Source: Ophiocordyceps camponoti-saundersi (nom. inval.)
Taxonomy: Eukaryota > Ascomycota > Sordariomycetes > Hypocreales > Ophiocordycipitaceae
Assembly (NCBI GenBank): GCA_003339415.1
Contig: PDHQ01000096.1
Span: forward strand, 56,277-120,276
Length of the DNA: 64,000 nucleotides
Direction of reading: 5' to 3'
The translations under genes and the position numbers were made by a program. Below, piece by piece: positions 22,301 through 32,305 of the stretch; the first letter of the stretch is position 1, and every line of letters starts with the position of its first letter. A model generated the notes under the pieces. It saw nothing but the letters and a program-made list of their open reading frames with translations. It was not told where the DNA came from and searched no databases.

Positions 22301-24564
22301 CTCCTCCTCACCGGGACGCCCATTCAAAACAACATGCAGGAGCTCTGGGCGCTGCTCCACTTCATCATGCCCTCGCTGTTCGACTCCCACGACGAGTTCA
22401 GCGAATGGTTCTCCAAAGACATCGAGTCGCACGCCCAGAGCAACACCAAGCTTAACGAAGACCAGCTCAAGCGTCTGCACATGATTTTGAAGCCATTTAT
22501 GCTGCGCCGAGTCAAGAAGCACGTACAAAAGGAACTAGGGGACAAGATTGAACTCGACATTTTCTGCGATCTCACGTATCGCCAGCGGGCCATGTACTCG
22601 AACCTGCGGAACCAAATTAACATCATGGACCTGGTCGAGAAGGCTACCATGGGCGACGACCAGGATACGGGCACGCTGATGAACCTGGTGATGCAGTTTC
22701 GCAAGGTGTGCAACCACCCGGACCTATTCGAGAGCGCCAATACCTCGTCGCCGTTTTCGTGCGGCTACTTCGCCGAGACGGCGTCCTTTGTCCGGGAAGG
22801 CAATCTGGTGACCGTCGGCTATTCGACCCGTAACCTGATTGATTACAAGCTACCGTCGCTGATCTGGACCGGGGGCGGCCGGCTAAACAAGGCCGGTTCC
22901 GACAACGTCAAAGCCGGCTGGAGGAATCAGGCGCTGAGCCACTTGATGAACATATGGACTCCGGAAAATGTACGGGCGGCCGAGGAGGGGTCCGAGGCCT
23001 TTTCCTGGCTACGCTTCGCCGACGTGAGCGCGAGCGACGTGTATCGTGCCGCCCATGGTGATCTCTTCAGCCGGGCCGTGAACGAGTCCCGGCGGCGTAA
23101 AATACGGCAAGACTCTACCCCGGCGCACGCGCTACTCTGTGTTGGGGACCGTACGTCAGGCTTCCGGACAGCAGCAGGCGATGGCGTTCTCGATAAGCTC
23201 ATGAACGTCGCCCGGGAGAATTACGTCGACTCGGGACTCGGGCGGCTCGAAATGGCGGGCCGGCCTCGGGCTTCGGCGCCGCCGATGGAGGTGTCGTGCA
23301 ACAGCATCAGCACGGCGAAGGAGCGCGACGACATCATGTTCAACTTGGGGATTCGTAAGGCGCTGTACGGCCCGGCTCGGCACGAAGAGAGAGGGCTGGT
23401 GGAGAGGAGAGTCCCGTTGTCGCAATTCCCGCAAATGAGTATGCTGCCCAAGCCGGACAACGACAAGAAGCGCTTCACCAACATCGTCGTGCCGTCAATG
23501 CAGCGCTTCATCACGGATAGTGGCAAGCTGGCCAAGCTCGACGAGCTGTTGGCGAAGCTCAAGAACGAGGGCCACAGAGTGTTGCTCTATGGACAAATGA
23601 CGCGGATGCTGGATAAACTGGAGGTTTACCTCACGTACCGCAACTACAAATACTGCAGACTTGACGGATCAACGAAACTCGAGGACCGGAGAGACACAGT
23701 TCACGATTTTCAGACACGACCTGAGATTTTCATTTTCCTTTTGTCAACACGAGCCGGTGGTCTGGGAATCAACCTGACGTCGGCCGACACGGTCATCTTT
23801 TATGACTCGGATTGGAATCGTGAGTGACAGGCAATCCCTTCTTCACCCTTGATTTACGGTGCTAACGACGAGGCTCAAGCAACCATCGATTCCCAAGCGG
23901 AGGACCGCGCTGTGAGTTTACCTTGTTCCCCACAGACATGTGTGATACTGTGTGGCTAACTTGCTTGGCAGCACCGACTGGGACAGACAAAGCAGGTGAC
24001 GATCTATCGGCTGATTACGCGCAACTCGGTGGAGGAGAGGATTCGAAAGAGGGCGCTGCAGAAGCAAGAGTAGGTTTTGCTTTCGAAGTTGGTAGCACAC
24101 GAAACTGACTTAGAGGAACAGGGTTCAGCGCATGGTCATTCAAGGAGGGAAAGCCAGCATCGACTTCTCAGGCAGACGGGCTCCCGAGAACAGGAACCGG
24201 GACCTGGCGATGTGGCTCGCCGACGACGACGAACAAGCGGCGCAAATTGAGGCGAGGGAAAAGGAGCTGCTTGAGTCGGGCGAGCTGGAGAAGCAGAAGA
24301 AGATGCGGGGAAAGCGAAGGCAGAAAGCGGAAGCGGCGCCGCAAAGCCTGGACGATTTTTATCACGAAGGTGGGTTTCTCCTACTGCTCAACGCCGGTCT
24401 GTCCCGTTTGCTCTTTACTGACGAGCGCAGGCGAGGGTAACTTTGACGATGGCGGTGATAATACACCGGACGGCAGCGAGGTCAAGGCGAAGAGAAAGGG
24501 CGGCAAGCGAGCGAAGTCGGCCAAGCAGCGTCTTGCGATTGCGGACGGAACAGCGGAATTTTAA
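18889..24564 (+). CDS. INO80: INO80 chromatin-remodelling ATPase
   Basis: Catalytic subunit of the INO80 nucleosome-remodelling complex (nucleosome sliding, H2A.Z handling, transcription and repair). Exons: 18889-19209, 19566-19766, 19817-23819, 23880-23911, 23972-24069, 24122-24369 and 24431-24564, giving 1,678 residues in frame. The N-terminus is His/Pro/Ser-rich and disordered, then highly charged. A DBINO-like region ([18 protein letters not shown] and onward) precedes the Snf2 core. Lobe 1 has DEMGLGKT (K874) and the INO80-typical DEAQ box ([10 protein letters not shown]). A long insert follows NHPDLFE, as in the family. Lobe 2 spans KLAKLDELL to [14 protein letters not shown]. Two very short exons (32 and 98 nt) encode the lobe 2 motif around [14 protein letters not shown]. 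Intron 1 is 356 nt and carries a huge poly-C tract. Confidence 0.95.
19263..19373. repeat. Poly-C tract with embedded (TCC)n inside INO80 intron 1
   Basis: 72 consecutive C (19263-19334), then TCC repeats, then 26 consecutive C (19348-19373). The tract lies inside the first INO80 intron. Read through, it would encode polyproline and then stop at 19432-19434. The exact length may reflect sequencing or assembly error. Confidence 0.9.
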
Positions 24565-24771
24565 AAAAGGGGTTTGGGTGGGTAGATGGTGCTCTTGACG
24601 AGAGACGAGGCGTTTCCGTGTTGCTGTAACGTTTACTGGCGAAAGAACAGGGGTATGGCAAGACGATTCTCTCTTGAAGGATGGCAGTTCTATGCTAGAC
24701 TTGTACGCAATAAATAGACTTGCGAGGGGACAAGACTTTAGTACTATACCGGATCCGGGACGGCGGTACAT

Positions 24772-25132
24772 TTAAGGCACAATTCGGGACATTTGACCTG
24801 AGAAGGCGAGTTAGTTGAGGATCAGCACGAAGGTTGTTGAAGGAGATGGGACTTGCACGCTCGGCACGGCATCTTCTCCCGGCGCAATAGGCGTGTCTGG
24901 GGCTGGTTGGAGAGATGTCGACGCCTTTGGAGTTGTCTAGGAGGCACTTGTTGAAGCATTTGGCGAAGAGGATGGGGCAATCGACGCAGCATGTATTGCC
25001 GAACGGCCTCGGTGCTAATGTGATGAAGTAGTAGGGTTCGGTTGTCTTGTTGGCTGGATCCGGAGCTGGAGCTGTGCCTGTTGCGGCGGAGACGATGGTG
25101 ATGAGGGTGATGAAGGTGATGTGTCGTAGCAT
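24772..25132 (-). CDS. Small cysteine-rich secreted protein, effector candidate
   Basis: The ATG at 25132 starts a clear signal peptide (LRHITFITLITIVSAATG), followed by a short mature protein with seven cysteines, five in the cluster CCVDC through KCFNKC. A likely intron at 24798-24858 has a CTAAC branch site and CTCAG acceptor, with donor GTGCAA. Splicing yields 99 residues ending MSRIVP. Unspliced, the frame runs to 24695 and gives 145 residues. Donor choice is uncertain, so the C-terminus is tentative. It is convergent with INO80, 207 bp away. No family recognised; small size, secretion and Cys content fit an effector-like or antimicrobial-type protein, which is inference. Confidence 0.6.
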
Positions 25133-25913
25133 GTTGGGCTGCTGATTTGTGCTTGTGTGTATGAGTGTGTTTGTGTGTGTCGTGCAGGCTATGACGTGCG
25201 TGTAGGTTGGTTGTCTGATAGGTAGCAGGTCGGTAGATGTGTTGGTGAGAGAGGAGAGGAGAGGAGAGGGAGAGGAGAGAGATTGGAGGGGGAGAGGAGA
25301 GAGATAGGAGAGGGAAAGGTAAGGAGGAGGAAAAGAAGAGAGGAAGAAAAGAAGGAAGAAAAGAACGAAAGCAAGGGTTTTTTTTTCCCTTTTCTGTTAA
25401 CAAGGACATCTGTTGAACAACTATCCGTATCTGCTACAAACTTATGCATGTATGGGTTTGTTGTTGTTGTTGTTGTCGTCGTGTGCATGTATGTATGTGT
25501 TTGCCGGCGCCTCTATTGAGTTTGGTGGGCACAGGAGAGTTTACGTCGAGTGGTGGCAACTTACTTACCTACTGTACTAGCAGATAGCAGACAGCAGACC
25601 ATCGTACGAAGGCACTAGCAGCAGCTGGAAGAAGAAACAAGGGTTTCAACTCTTTTTGCGTCGAGAAAGAAAGGGTGGGAAACTAGAGATGACTGGCAGC
25701 TGGCGATGGGGAGAGGATGTGATGCCAGTTGGCGATGGGGAGAGGATGTGGTGCCAACTGGTGGGTGAAGGGGAAGACGACGGGGGAACGCTCGAGACAG
25801 GATAGAGAAGAAGAGGCTTCTTCTTTCTCTTCTTCTCTTCTTCTCTTCTCTCCTCTTCTACAACACACAAGACAAGCACTGGCATGATAACTCGGACAAG
25901 GTCAACAACAGCC
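25133..25913. other. Intergenic region with purine-rich tracts
   Basis: About 780 bp upstream of both the Cys-rich protein (-) and the zinc-finger gene (+). It contains GA/AG-rich tracts (25245-25370), a (GTT)n run near 25458-25476, an imperfect tandem duplication of GATGGGGAGAGGATGTG-type sequence at 25704-25752, and a CT-rich stretch at 25820-25860. No gene recognised. Confidence 0.55.
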
Positions 25914-26675
25914 ATGGAACAAGACCAAAGAGGCCCGCCGGCACAGTTCTTCATCCTATCCTCACCCAACGAGGGGGAAAACGGACAACTCAGCTGCCCC
26001 CATCACGGCTGCGACGGAACCATGTTCTCGTCTGCGAGCGAGTGCTAGCGGCACTTGAGGGAGTGGCATTCGGACGCCGTCTGCACCGTCTGCCACTCGA
26101 GATTCGCGTCGGAACATGCGCTGAGCCGTCACGTTCGGGCGTCGGGCCATCAAGTATGGCGCTGTCGCAAGGCGGGATGCGAGTTTGAGGGGTTCGAGTT
26201 TGAGAGTTGTGCTGCCTATCAGCTTCATTCTCTTTCGGATGTTCATCTTGGGCGTCGTCGTCGTGGCGATGGTAAAGACGAGGAGGTGGAAGATGATGAT
26301 ATCTACGGATCTAACAGCCGAGACGCAAAGGGAAAAGTCGATACGAATCATGAGAGAAGCGTCATCGTCGATGACTACGATGACGTCTCCTCCTTTCTCT
26401 GTCTCGAGCCATGCTGTGCGGCGTACAAGACGAAGGGTTGGTCCAAGGGGGCTTTTAGCAGACACGTTCACGGCCTGGGCCATAGCAAGGCCGTTTCCGC
26501 TGGGGAATCTCTCAAGGGGATGGAGTTGTCGCCTTCTGAACTGGCGTCGCGACAGGCCATCTTTCGAGAACTGCGTTGCGACGAGCAGGGCTGTGCGCTT
26601 TACGGTCACTGTCTGGTCTCGGCCGTCAACTACTTTAATCACGTCGAGGCACATGTCAGGCATGCCAGGGGATGA
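25914..26675 (+). pseudogene. Five-finger C2H2 zinc-finger protein interrupted by in-frame TAG
   Basis: From ATG 25914 a single frame encodes about 253 residues with five C2H2-type fingers, broken only by TAG at 26046-26048. Finger 1 starts CPHHGC and its helix reads SEC-stop-RHLREWH, so the stop is codon 45, just before the zinc-binding His. Finger 2 is CTVC...HVRASGH, finger 3 CRKAGC...HSLSDVH, finger 4 CLEPCC...HVHGLGH, finger 5 CDEQGC...HVEAH. The 209 codons after the TAG stay open, so this is not an old decayed gene. No credible intron removes the TAG without destroying the finger. Options are a recent nonsense mutation, sequencing error, readthrough, or A-to-I editing of UAG to UGG (Trp); the TAG sits in a strong hairpin loop. 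The finger pattern suggests nucleic-acid binding. Confidence 0.65.
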
Positions 26676-27825
26676 TGCATGTAGGCTTCGACCCTCCCCC
26701 GGAGCGTCGCTTCATTCCGTGCGGAGAGACGAGATGCATGCATGCGTGTGTGTATCCGTATGTACGTATGCATAGGTAACATGCATGATATGAGGCAGGG
26801 GGTTTAAAGATGATATCGGGGGATACGAGCCTTTCATAGGGGACTTGATAACTATGAACCCCTGCTTTTCTTTGCAGATGGAGGATGGAGGATGGCATGG
26901 GAAAGGTGAGGATACCTTTTGTTGAGGAGAGAGCTGAGAGAATGATGGAGGGAGGGGAGAGGGGGAAGGGTGTGTGAGAGAGAGAGAGAGGGAGAGATGG
27001 AGAGAGAGAGAGACAGAGACGGAGAGACTGAGAGGGACTGGGAGAGAGAAAGATGGACTGAGATACACGCGGCCGTCGCTAATCGAGTCGTTACACAGCA
27101 TCTCTATCTTGCTCATGTGCGTGGTCTAGGCACTTCATAGAGGAGGGTGAGCCCAAAGGCTAGAACGGATGCTCTTGTTTCAGACGGTCCAGCATCTTCA
27201 AATCAAAGGAACAAACAATGAATAAATCACGCGTCATTTCATTAAGAGAGAAGAAGAAGAAAAGAAAAAGCCCAGCCTCTTCTTTTTTCTTTTAACCGCC
27301 TCAACTTGGTTTGACAGTATGTCCGTTTCTATATTGATAGCGTCACATCGTTGAGGGCGCGCATGATGCAGATTATCGTCATGGCTTTGGCTTGACTTGC
27401 TGCATGCTGGGGGGGGGGAAAGGAGGGGGGGAAGCGGGAGAGGTAGGTGTTGATCATGATGGATGATGATGATGCTTTTTCACTGGTTACCCAGCTTTCG
27501 GCTATCCGGATCGGAGGAGGCCGAACCGGGATGGGGGATGAGACCTGTGTGTGTATGTATGTGTATATGTACGTTTCTGTACGTGTCCGTGTCCGTGTCC
27601 GTGTCTGTCTGTCTGTCTGTATGTATGTAAGTATGTATGTTGATGGTTAGTATAAGTGGCTGTGATAGGGGGGAATAAATTGTGTCTCTCTCCCCCCCCC
27701 CCCCCGGTCCAGCTGATCATATATAGTCCTTTCACTTCTATCCTTCTATCCTTCTATCCTTCTTCCTCTTCATCTCTTCCTCATCTGCATGAAAAGAAGA
27801 CGAAGCCGTATCCGCGACGACAACC
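26676..27825. other. Intergenic region with simple repeats, upstream of Trk
   Basis: About 1.15 kb without a recognisable gene. It holds a GA-rich tract (26970-27050), a G run near 27410-27418, a TG/TATG/CCGTGT/CTGT complex microsatellite (27545-27641), a C14 run (27692-27705) and tandem CTTCTATC copies (about 27733-27760). Confidence 0.55.
27545..27641. repeat. Complex TG-rich microsatellite
   Basis: Successive TG, TATG, TCCGTG, CTGT and TATG blocks in about 97 bp, in the upstream region of the Trk gene. Confidence 0.8.
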
Positions 27826-30121
27826 ATGTGGTGGGAACCCAACTTCCTCCTCCTGCACTGTAAGTGACGAAAGCCCAACCAACCCCCAGCTCACAACTTC
27901 AAGCACAACCTCAAGCAAAACCTCAAGTAGACCAATAAAAAAAATGGCTAACATAGAAGATATAAAGACGCAGCAATCATCTTCTTCGCCCTCCTCTCCC
28001 TCCCAATCCTCTACCCTGCCAAAAACATGACCTTCATCGACGCCTTCTTCATGGGCTTCTCCTCCTCCACAAACTCGGGCCTCCCCAGCGTCGACTGCAG
28101 CAGACTCGCTCTATACCAGCAGCTTTACATCTACTTTATCCCCGTCATCTGCAACATGGGCTTCGTGCATATAGTTGCGGTGGGGATTCACCTGCGTCGG
28201 ATACGCAAGCGCTTAAACGGTTTGGGTTCGATGATTTATCACCGTCTTTTTTCATCCTAGCTTGATGAAGAGAAGAGAAGATTTTGTTTCTGCTGACGAT
28301 GGATTTCTCGACTTCTTTTTACTCTTTTTTCGTTTCCAAGGCCTTGCTTTACGTCGTCGTCGAGAATCGAGTTCACGGTCGAGGGAAGAAATCACGACCA
28401 GCGCCGGTGAGAAAGAGACCGGCTTCGAAGAAAGGTCGGAAGCGATACACGAGAAGAAATCTTCTAAAACTCCGACTGGTAAAAAAACAGATCATCTCTC
28501 CTCCTCCTTTGACGCGGACAATCTGCTGAGTACATACGTCTTTTCTTTTTTTCTCTCTTTCTTAAGCCGATGCCGTACGCTCGGATTCGGATCAGTCCAC
28601 TTCTAAATGCCCGACGAAAAGAACAGACGCTTCAACTGAGACGGGCTTGACGTCTGCCGAGAGAGACGAGGTTGGCGGTGTCGAGTATCGGAGTTTAAAG
28701 GTAAGTTGACCTTCTCCCCTTGTTCTTCTCGAAGGGATTCAGAACAGTTGACGTGGACTTTTTCTCCAGCTTCTACTCAAAGTCATCACCAGTGAGTTCA
28801 CGAAAAGAGAATCCAGGAGCAGAGAGTCGCGTCCTTATTCTAAGGATCAAGATCAACAGTCTACTTCTTCGGCGTCCATATCCTCGGCGGCGTCTTTCTC
28901 GCCTGCTGGATAAGTCGCGCCGATCCCAAGTATAGAGAATATCTAAACAGCTTGGGCGTCGACAGCACTTGGTGGTAACAAGAGACTCTCTCTCTCTCTC
29001 TCTCTCTCTCTCTTTAGAAAGTCACGTTTCCTTTGTCAACTCACCATCATCACCAGGGCCTTCTATTCCACCCAATCCGCCGTCGACAACCTCGGCTTCA
29101 CCCTGACACCCGACTCGATGATCCACTTCCGAGACGCGAGCTTCCCCCTCCTCCTTCTAGGAGCGTTGGGACTAGCAGGCCAAACCCTACGACCAGTCCT
29201 TCTCCGCTTCTCCATCTGGCTATGCGGCAGAATATCCCGAGGAGGAGAAACGAGAGAATCGGTGTCCTATCTTTTGGAGAACCCTCAAGGTTGCTTATCC
29301 ATCTTCTCCGGCGTCGCCACGAGGGTCCAGCTGGTCGTCATCTCGGCCCTTACCTTGGCCGAGACCATCTTCATCACCGTCAATGATAGGGACAGCGCTG
29401 AAGTTGCGGGCTTGTCTGTCGGTCAGAGGCTGTCCGCTGCTTTCTTCCAGGCTGCTGCTGCGCGTCACGCCGGCATGGCGCCTTATAACCTGGCCAACGT
29501 CAGTGCGGCAGTCCAACTCAGGTATAGCCATCTTTTCAGAATCGATCGTGTCTTCCCCCCCCTCTGACAAAGACTCAAGTCTTCTCGTCATGATGTTCAT
29601 CGCTGCCTGTCCGATAGAGACGGCTCGGTACGACAACAGCGGCACCTTCGCCTCGCCGGATAGCCCGACGTATCTGTTGCGCTTGATCCGAGAGCAGCTC
29701 AGTCTCGACGTCTGGTGGTTCTTCTTTGGCGCGTTCTGTCTTACTTTATCCGAGGCTCGAAGCGTTCAAAGCGATCCGGTTCGTCTTCATCTACAACCAT
29801 CTTTCTAGATTCAACTCAAAACATCGCCAACATGAGAAACGCCCACTAACAGAGCATCGGTTCGAACAGGCCTTTCAGATCTTTCCCCTCATGTTCGAAG
29901 TCGTAACGGCCTACAACAACGTAGGCATCAGTCTAGGCCACCCCGACGTCGACGCCGCCCTCTGCGCCAAGTTTTCCGTCATGGGGAAGCTCATCTTGTG
30001 CGTCATCATGATGAGAGGTCGGCATAGGAGGATGTTGCATCGCTTCAACCTGCTGCCGGATCAATACTATCTGCGGCTTGAGGAGGACGAGGAGAGTTGT
30101 GGAGATAGAAGGTGCTGTTAG
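27826..30121 (+). CDS. Trk-type potassium transporter, compact and intron-rich
   Basis: Plasma-membrane K+ uptake protein of the fungal Trk/HKT family. Nine exons: 27826-27859, 27968-28219, 28341-28478, 28567-28700, 28770-28791, 28860-28974, 29057-29521, 29580-29778 and 29870-30121, summing to 536 residues in frame. Seen in order: TM segment IIFFALLSLPILYPA, pore loop 1 SSSTNSGLPSVD, TM QQLYIYFIPVICNMG, a charged Arg/Ser loop, VEYRSLK and TM IYFFGVHILGGVFL, pore loop 2 STQSAVDNLGFTLTPDSM, pore loop 3 ARHAGMAPYNLANVSAAVQ, pore loop 4 AYNNVGISLGHPD, and the C-terminal GKLILCVIMMRGRHR motif. The selectivity glycines are present in each pore loop. Yeast-type Trk1 is much longer because of its cytosolic loop; here the loop is only about 100 residues. 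The exon 3 donor (28479 versus 28530) is the least certain junction. Confidence 0.85.
28987..29013. repeat. (TC)n microsatellite inside a Trk intron
   Basis: About 13 TC units within intron 28975-29056 of the Trk gene, between the GTAACA donor and the CACCAG acceptor. Confidence 0.85.
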
Positions 30122-30545
30122 TGATTTCGGAGGAGGGGAGAAAAAGGCTGAACCGAGATCTAGAAAGGAGGAAAAGTTCCATTTGAACTGACGTCGAAAG
30201 TATCTATTTGCATATGAGCAGCTTTGATTACCTAGCATTAGATGTTTTGACGTTATTGAGGGTCATCTATAGTCATAGCCTAGCGGTCTTCATGCTTGAG
30301 TTGAACTGCTTAACCACTCACACAACTCGACTATGTACACAGCCATCTATACAATCAATTTTATATACGGGGAGTTTCCAGGGCAACTCAGCTTCTCTTC
30401 AGATCGTAATAGCGATGCAGATGTAAAGGTAGCTTCTCCTCCTTCTTCTTCTCCTCCTCCTCCTTTTCTTCTTCTTCTTCTTCTTCTTCTTCTTCTTCTT
30501 CTTCTTCACCATCCGACCCCGTCTCAGCCTCGTCTCCCGACAGAG
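30122..30545. other. Convergent 3' region of Trk and DUF7730-like genes
   Basis: About 420 bp containing both 3' flanks. A long CTT/TCC pyrimidine microsatellite lies at about 30432-30507. No gene seen. Confidence 0.55.
30432..30507. repeat. (CTT)n/(TCC)n pyrimidine microsatellite
   Basis: Imperfect CTT/CCT block followed by about twelve uninterrupted TTC units, located between convergent genes. Confidence 0.85.
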
Positions 30546-31649
30546 TCAAATCTCGTTATTCACATCGACAGACGGATTCACAAAGTGAGACGGCAGACTA
30601 CTTTGCGCCCTCACAGCCGGAGAAACCTCCAACTTCAATCCACCCCTATTCTCCGAGCAACCACTGCGCGCAGTCTCTCTCGCCCGCTCCGAAACCATCC
30701 CCCCCTTGCGCCGTATAGCACTCTCAGGCCGAAACGACACGGCAACGACATAGTAATCGATCCTACCCGGCTCCGTCTCGTCCCGGATCCATCTCCGTCT
30801 GTGCCAGGTACTCGTGCCAGACCATCTGCTAACCTGCGAGGTAGCAGCCCCCGGAGAAGAATCAGCGAAGAGGACGAGGCCATCTCGTCTTTTAAAGCAC
30901 CATTTCTCAACCATCTGCTCAGCAATAGCATCGACATGCCCCTTCTTTCGCTCCAACGACTCAAGTTCAATGTCCATCTCTCGCACAGAGTCGGGGAGGA
31001 CGTCGCAAAAGGCCCTGATCCATCCCCCCTGAAAGTAAAGAGGCGTATCAGACTCCCAAAACCACCAATCAGCATGACGAATAGTCAAGGTGATCGACCT
31101 CGGATACAGCAACGGAGTGGAAAGCAGAGACGTCAAATCCCCTCGTTCAATCCTGTACATCTGAGCAAAGACACGCAGATGCTCAATCTCCGTCTTGCCC
31201 ATAAGGCCATGAACAGAACTCAGTCTCTGACGAAGTCTCCGAGGCTGGAAACCAGGCGGTGCCCTATCCGGATCCGTAACCCAGTGGACATGCTCCCTCA
31301 GCGCAAACGGCATGTGCCAGCATTCCCTGTACACGGCTCGGCAGGTGAGGAGAAGGCGGATGTCGGTCTTGCGGGGCGCGAAGTAGCTGGGTCGCGTGTA
31401 GCACGTGTCGGACGCGTACTTGAGGTTCGGGTCTGGGTCGGGATGGTCGGAGAGGGTCAGGCTGAAGATTTGGCTGCGGACTTCGGCGGGGAGCTTGCTG
31501 AAGAGGGGGGATTGGAGCTGGGGCGAGGCCGTTTGGGAGAGGAGATGGCGTTGAGTTGCGTTCATCGTGTCGTTGTTTCTCTTGGTTTTGTCTATGGTTG
31601 GTGATGAACGGTGATGGATGGAGATTGGAGCGTCATGATGGTGCGTCAT
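30546..31649 (-). CDS. DUF7730/F-box-like fungal protein
   Basis: Intronless 367-residue frame starting at ATG 31649. Near residue 50 it has SPLFSKLPAEVRSQIFSLTL, the leucine-proline-glutamate motif that opens DUF7730 and F-box-like domains in large fungal families. RLLLTCRAVYRECWHMPFA follows, matching the second helical part of such proteins. The rest contains the aromatic motif HADWWFWESDTPL and a basic C-terminal third. Members of this family are numerous and mostly uncharacterised; some may recruit substrates to SCF ubiquitin ligases, but that is not shown for this type. The first 30 residues are His/Ser/Thr-rich, so an internal Met (MNATQRHLL) is an alternative start. Divergent from the GrpB gene. 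Confidence 0.72.
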   Translation of the reverse strand: MTHHHDAPISIHHRSSPTIDKTKRNNDTMNATQRHLLSQTASPQLQSPLFSKLPAEVRSQIFSLTLSDHPDPDPNLKYASDTCYTRPSYFAPRKTDIRLLLTCRAVYRECWHMPFALREHVHWVTDPDRAPPGFQPRRLRQRLSSVHGLMGKTEIEHLRVFAQMYRIERGDLTSLLSTPLLYPRSITLTIRHADWWFWESDTPLYFQGGWIRAFCDVLPDSVREMDIELESLERKKGHVDAIAEQMVEKWCFKRRDGLVLFADSSPGAATSQVSRWSGTSTWHRRRWIRDETEPGRIDYYVVAVSFRPESAIRRKGGMVSERARETARSGCSENRGGLKLEVSPAVRAQSSLPSHFVNPSVDVNNEI

Positions 31650-32305
31650 CGTCTGGAGGGGTGAGCGGGTGAGTGGCCTGCCCTTGATATTGAATGTATG
31701 TATGTCTGTATGTATGTACGGACAAGGTGCCTACCTAGGTCTTGTGGAACGACGGTCTTTATTGGCCTGTTGGGCTTACATCGGTACGTATGCATGCACC
31801 TTGACCGTGATCTCTCTCTCTCTCTCTACAGCGCTCGAGGCTACCCTTTCTCGATGTCCCCTGTGTAGACAGGTAGTTATTCGAGTTTGTCGGGCATCAA
31901 GAGGATTTGCCCTCAGCCGGCCGCGGTTCAACTAGGCCGGAACCAAGGACCCACATCTCCGTACCGGCTCCCTTCGTCCGACATCCGACATCGTCGAGAC
32001 CGGGATCGGAACCGGGATCGGAACCCACACTTGAGCCGAGCGATGAACAAGCAAAGCCGTATTCTATTAAGCTGCTTATTGCTTACTCCCGTACACGCAG
32101 ATGGACCAACAACTGCCTACGAATACGGATGAATCATCATCATCATCTCGAAAATCTGACACGGAATAAGCCCAGACTTACGTTCCAACGGTCCCTCTAC
32201 TCCTCAACACCTCTCACCACTCATCTCAGCCTCAACCTCTTCTATCTATCCTCAAGCCTCACCATCATAGACCCAATCTCACATAAAACCACAGCCAAAC
32301 GAACC
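31650..32305. other. Divergent promoter region between DUF7730-like and GrpB genes
   Basis: About 650 bp with TATG-type repeats near 31692-31720, a (TC)n run at 31810-31828 and a duplicated GGGATCGGAACC at 32002-32023. An in-frame ATG at 32132 could add about 58 residues to the GrpB protein but seems unlikely. No separate gene seen. Confidence 0.5.

Noticed and set aside
28530..28566. Alternative 37-nt intron in the Trk gene
   Set aside because: It is below the usual size of fungal introns. The 88-nt intron from 28479 uses the same acceptor and phase and leaves a CTGAG branch-like site inside.
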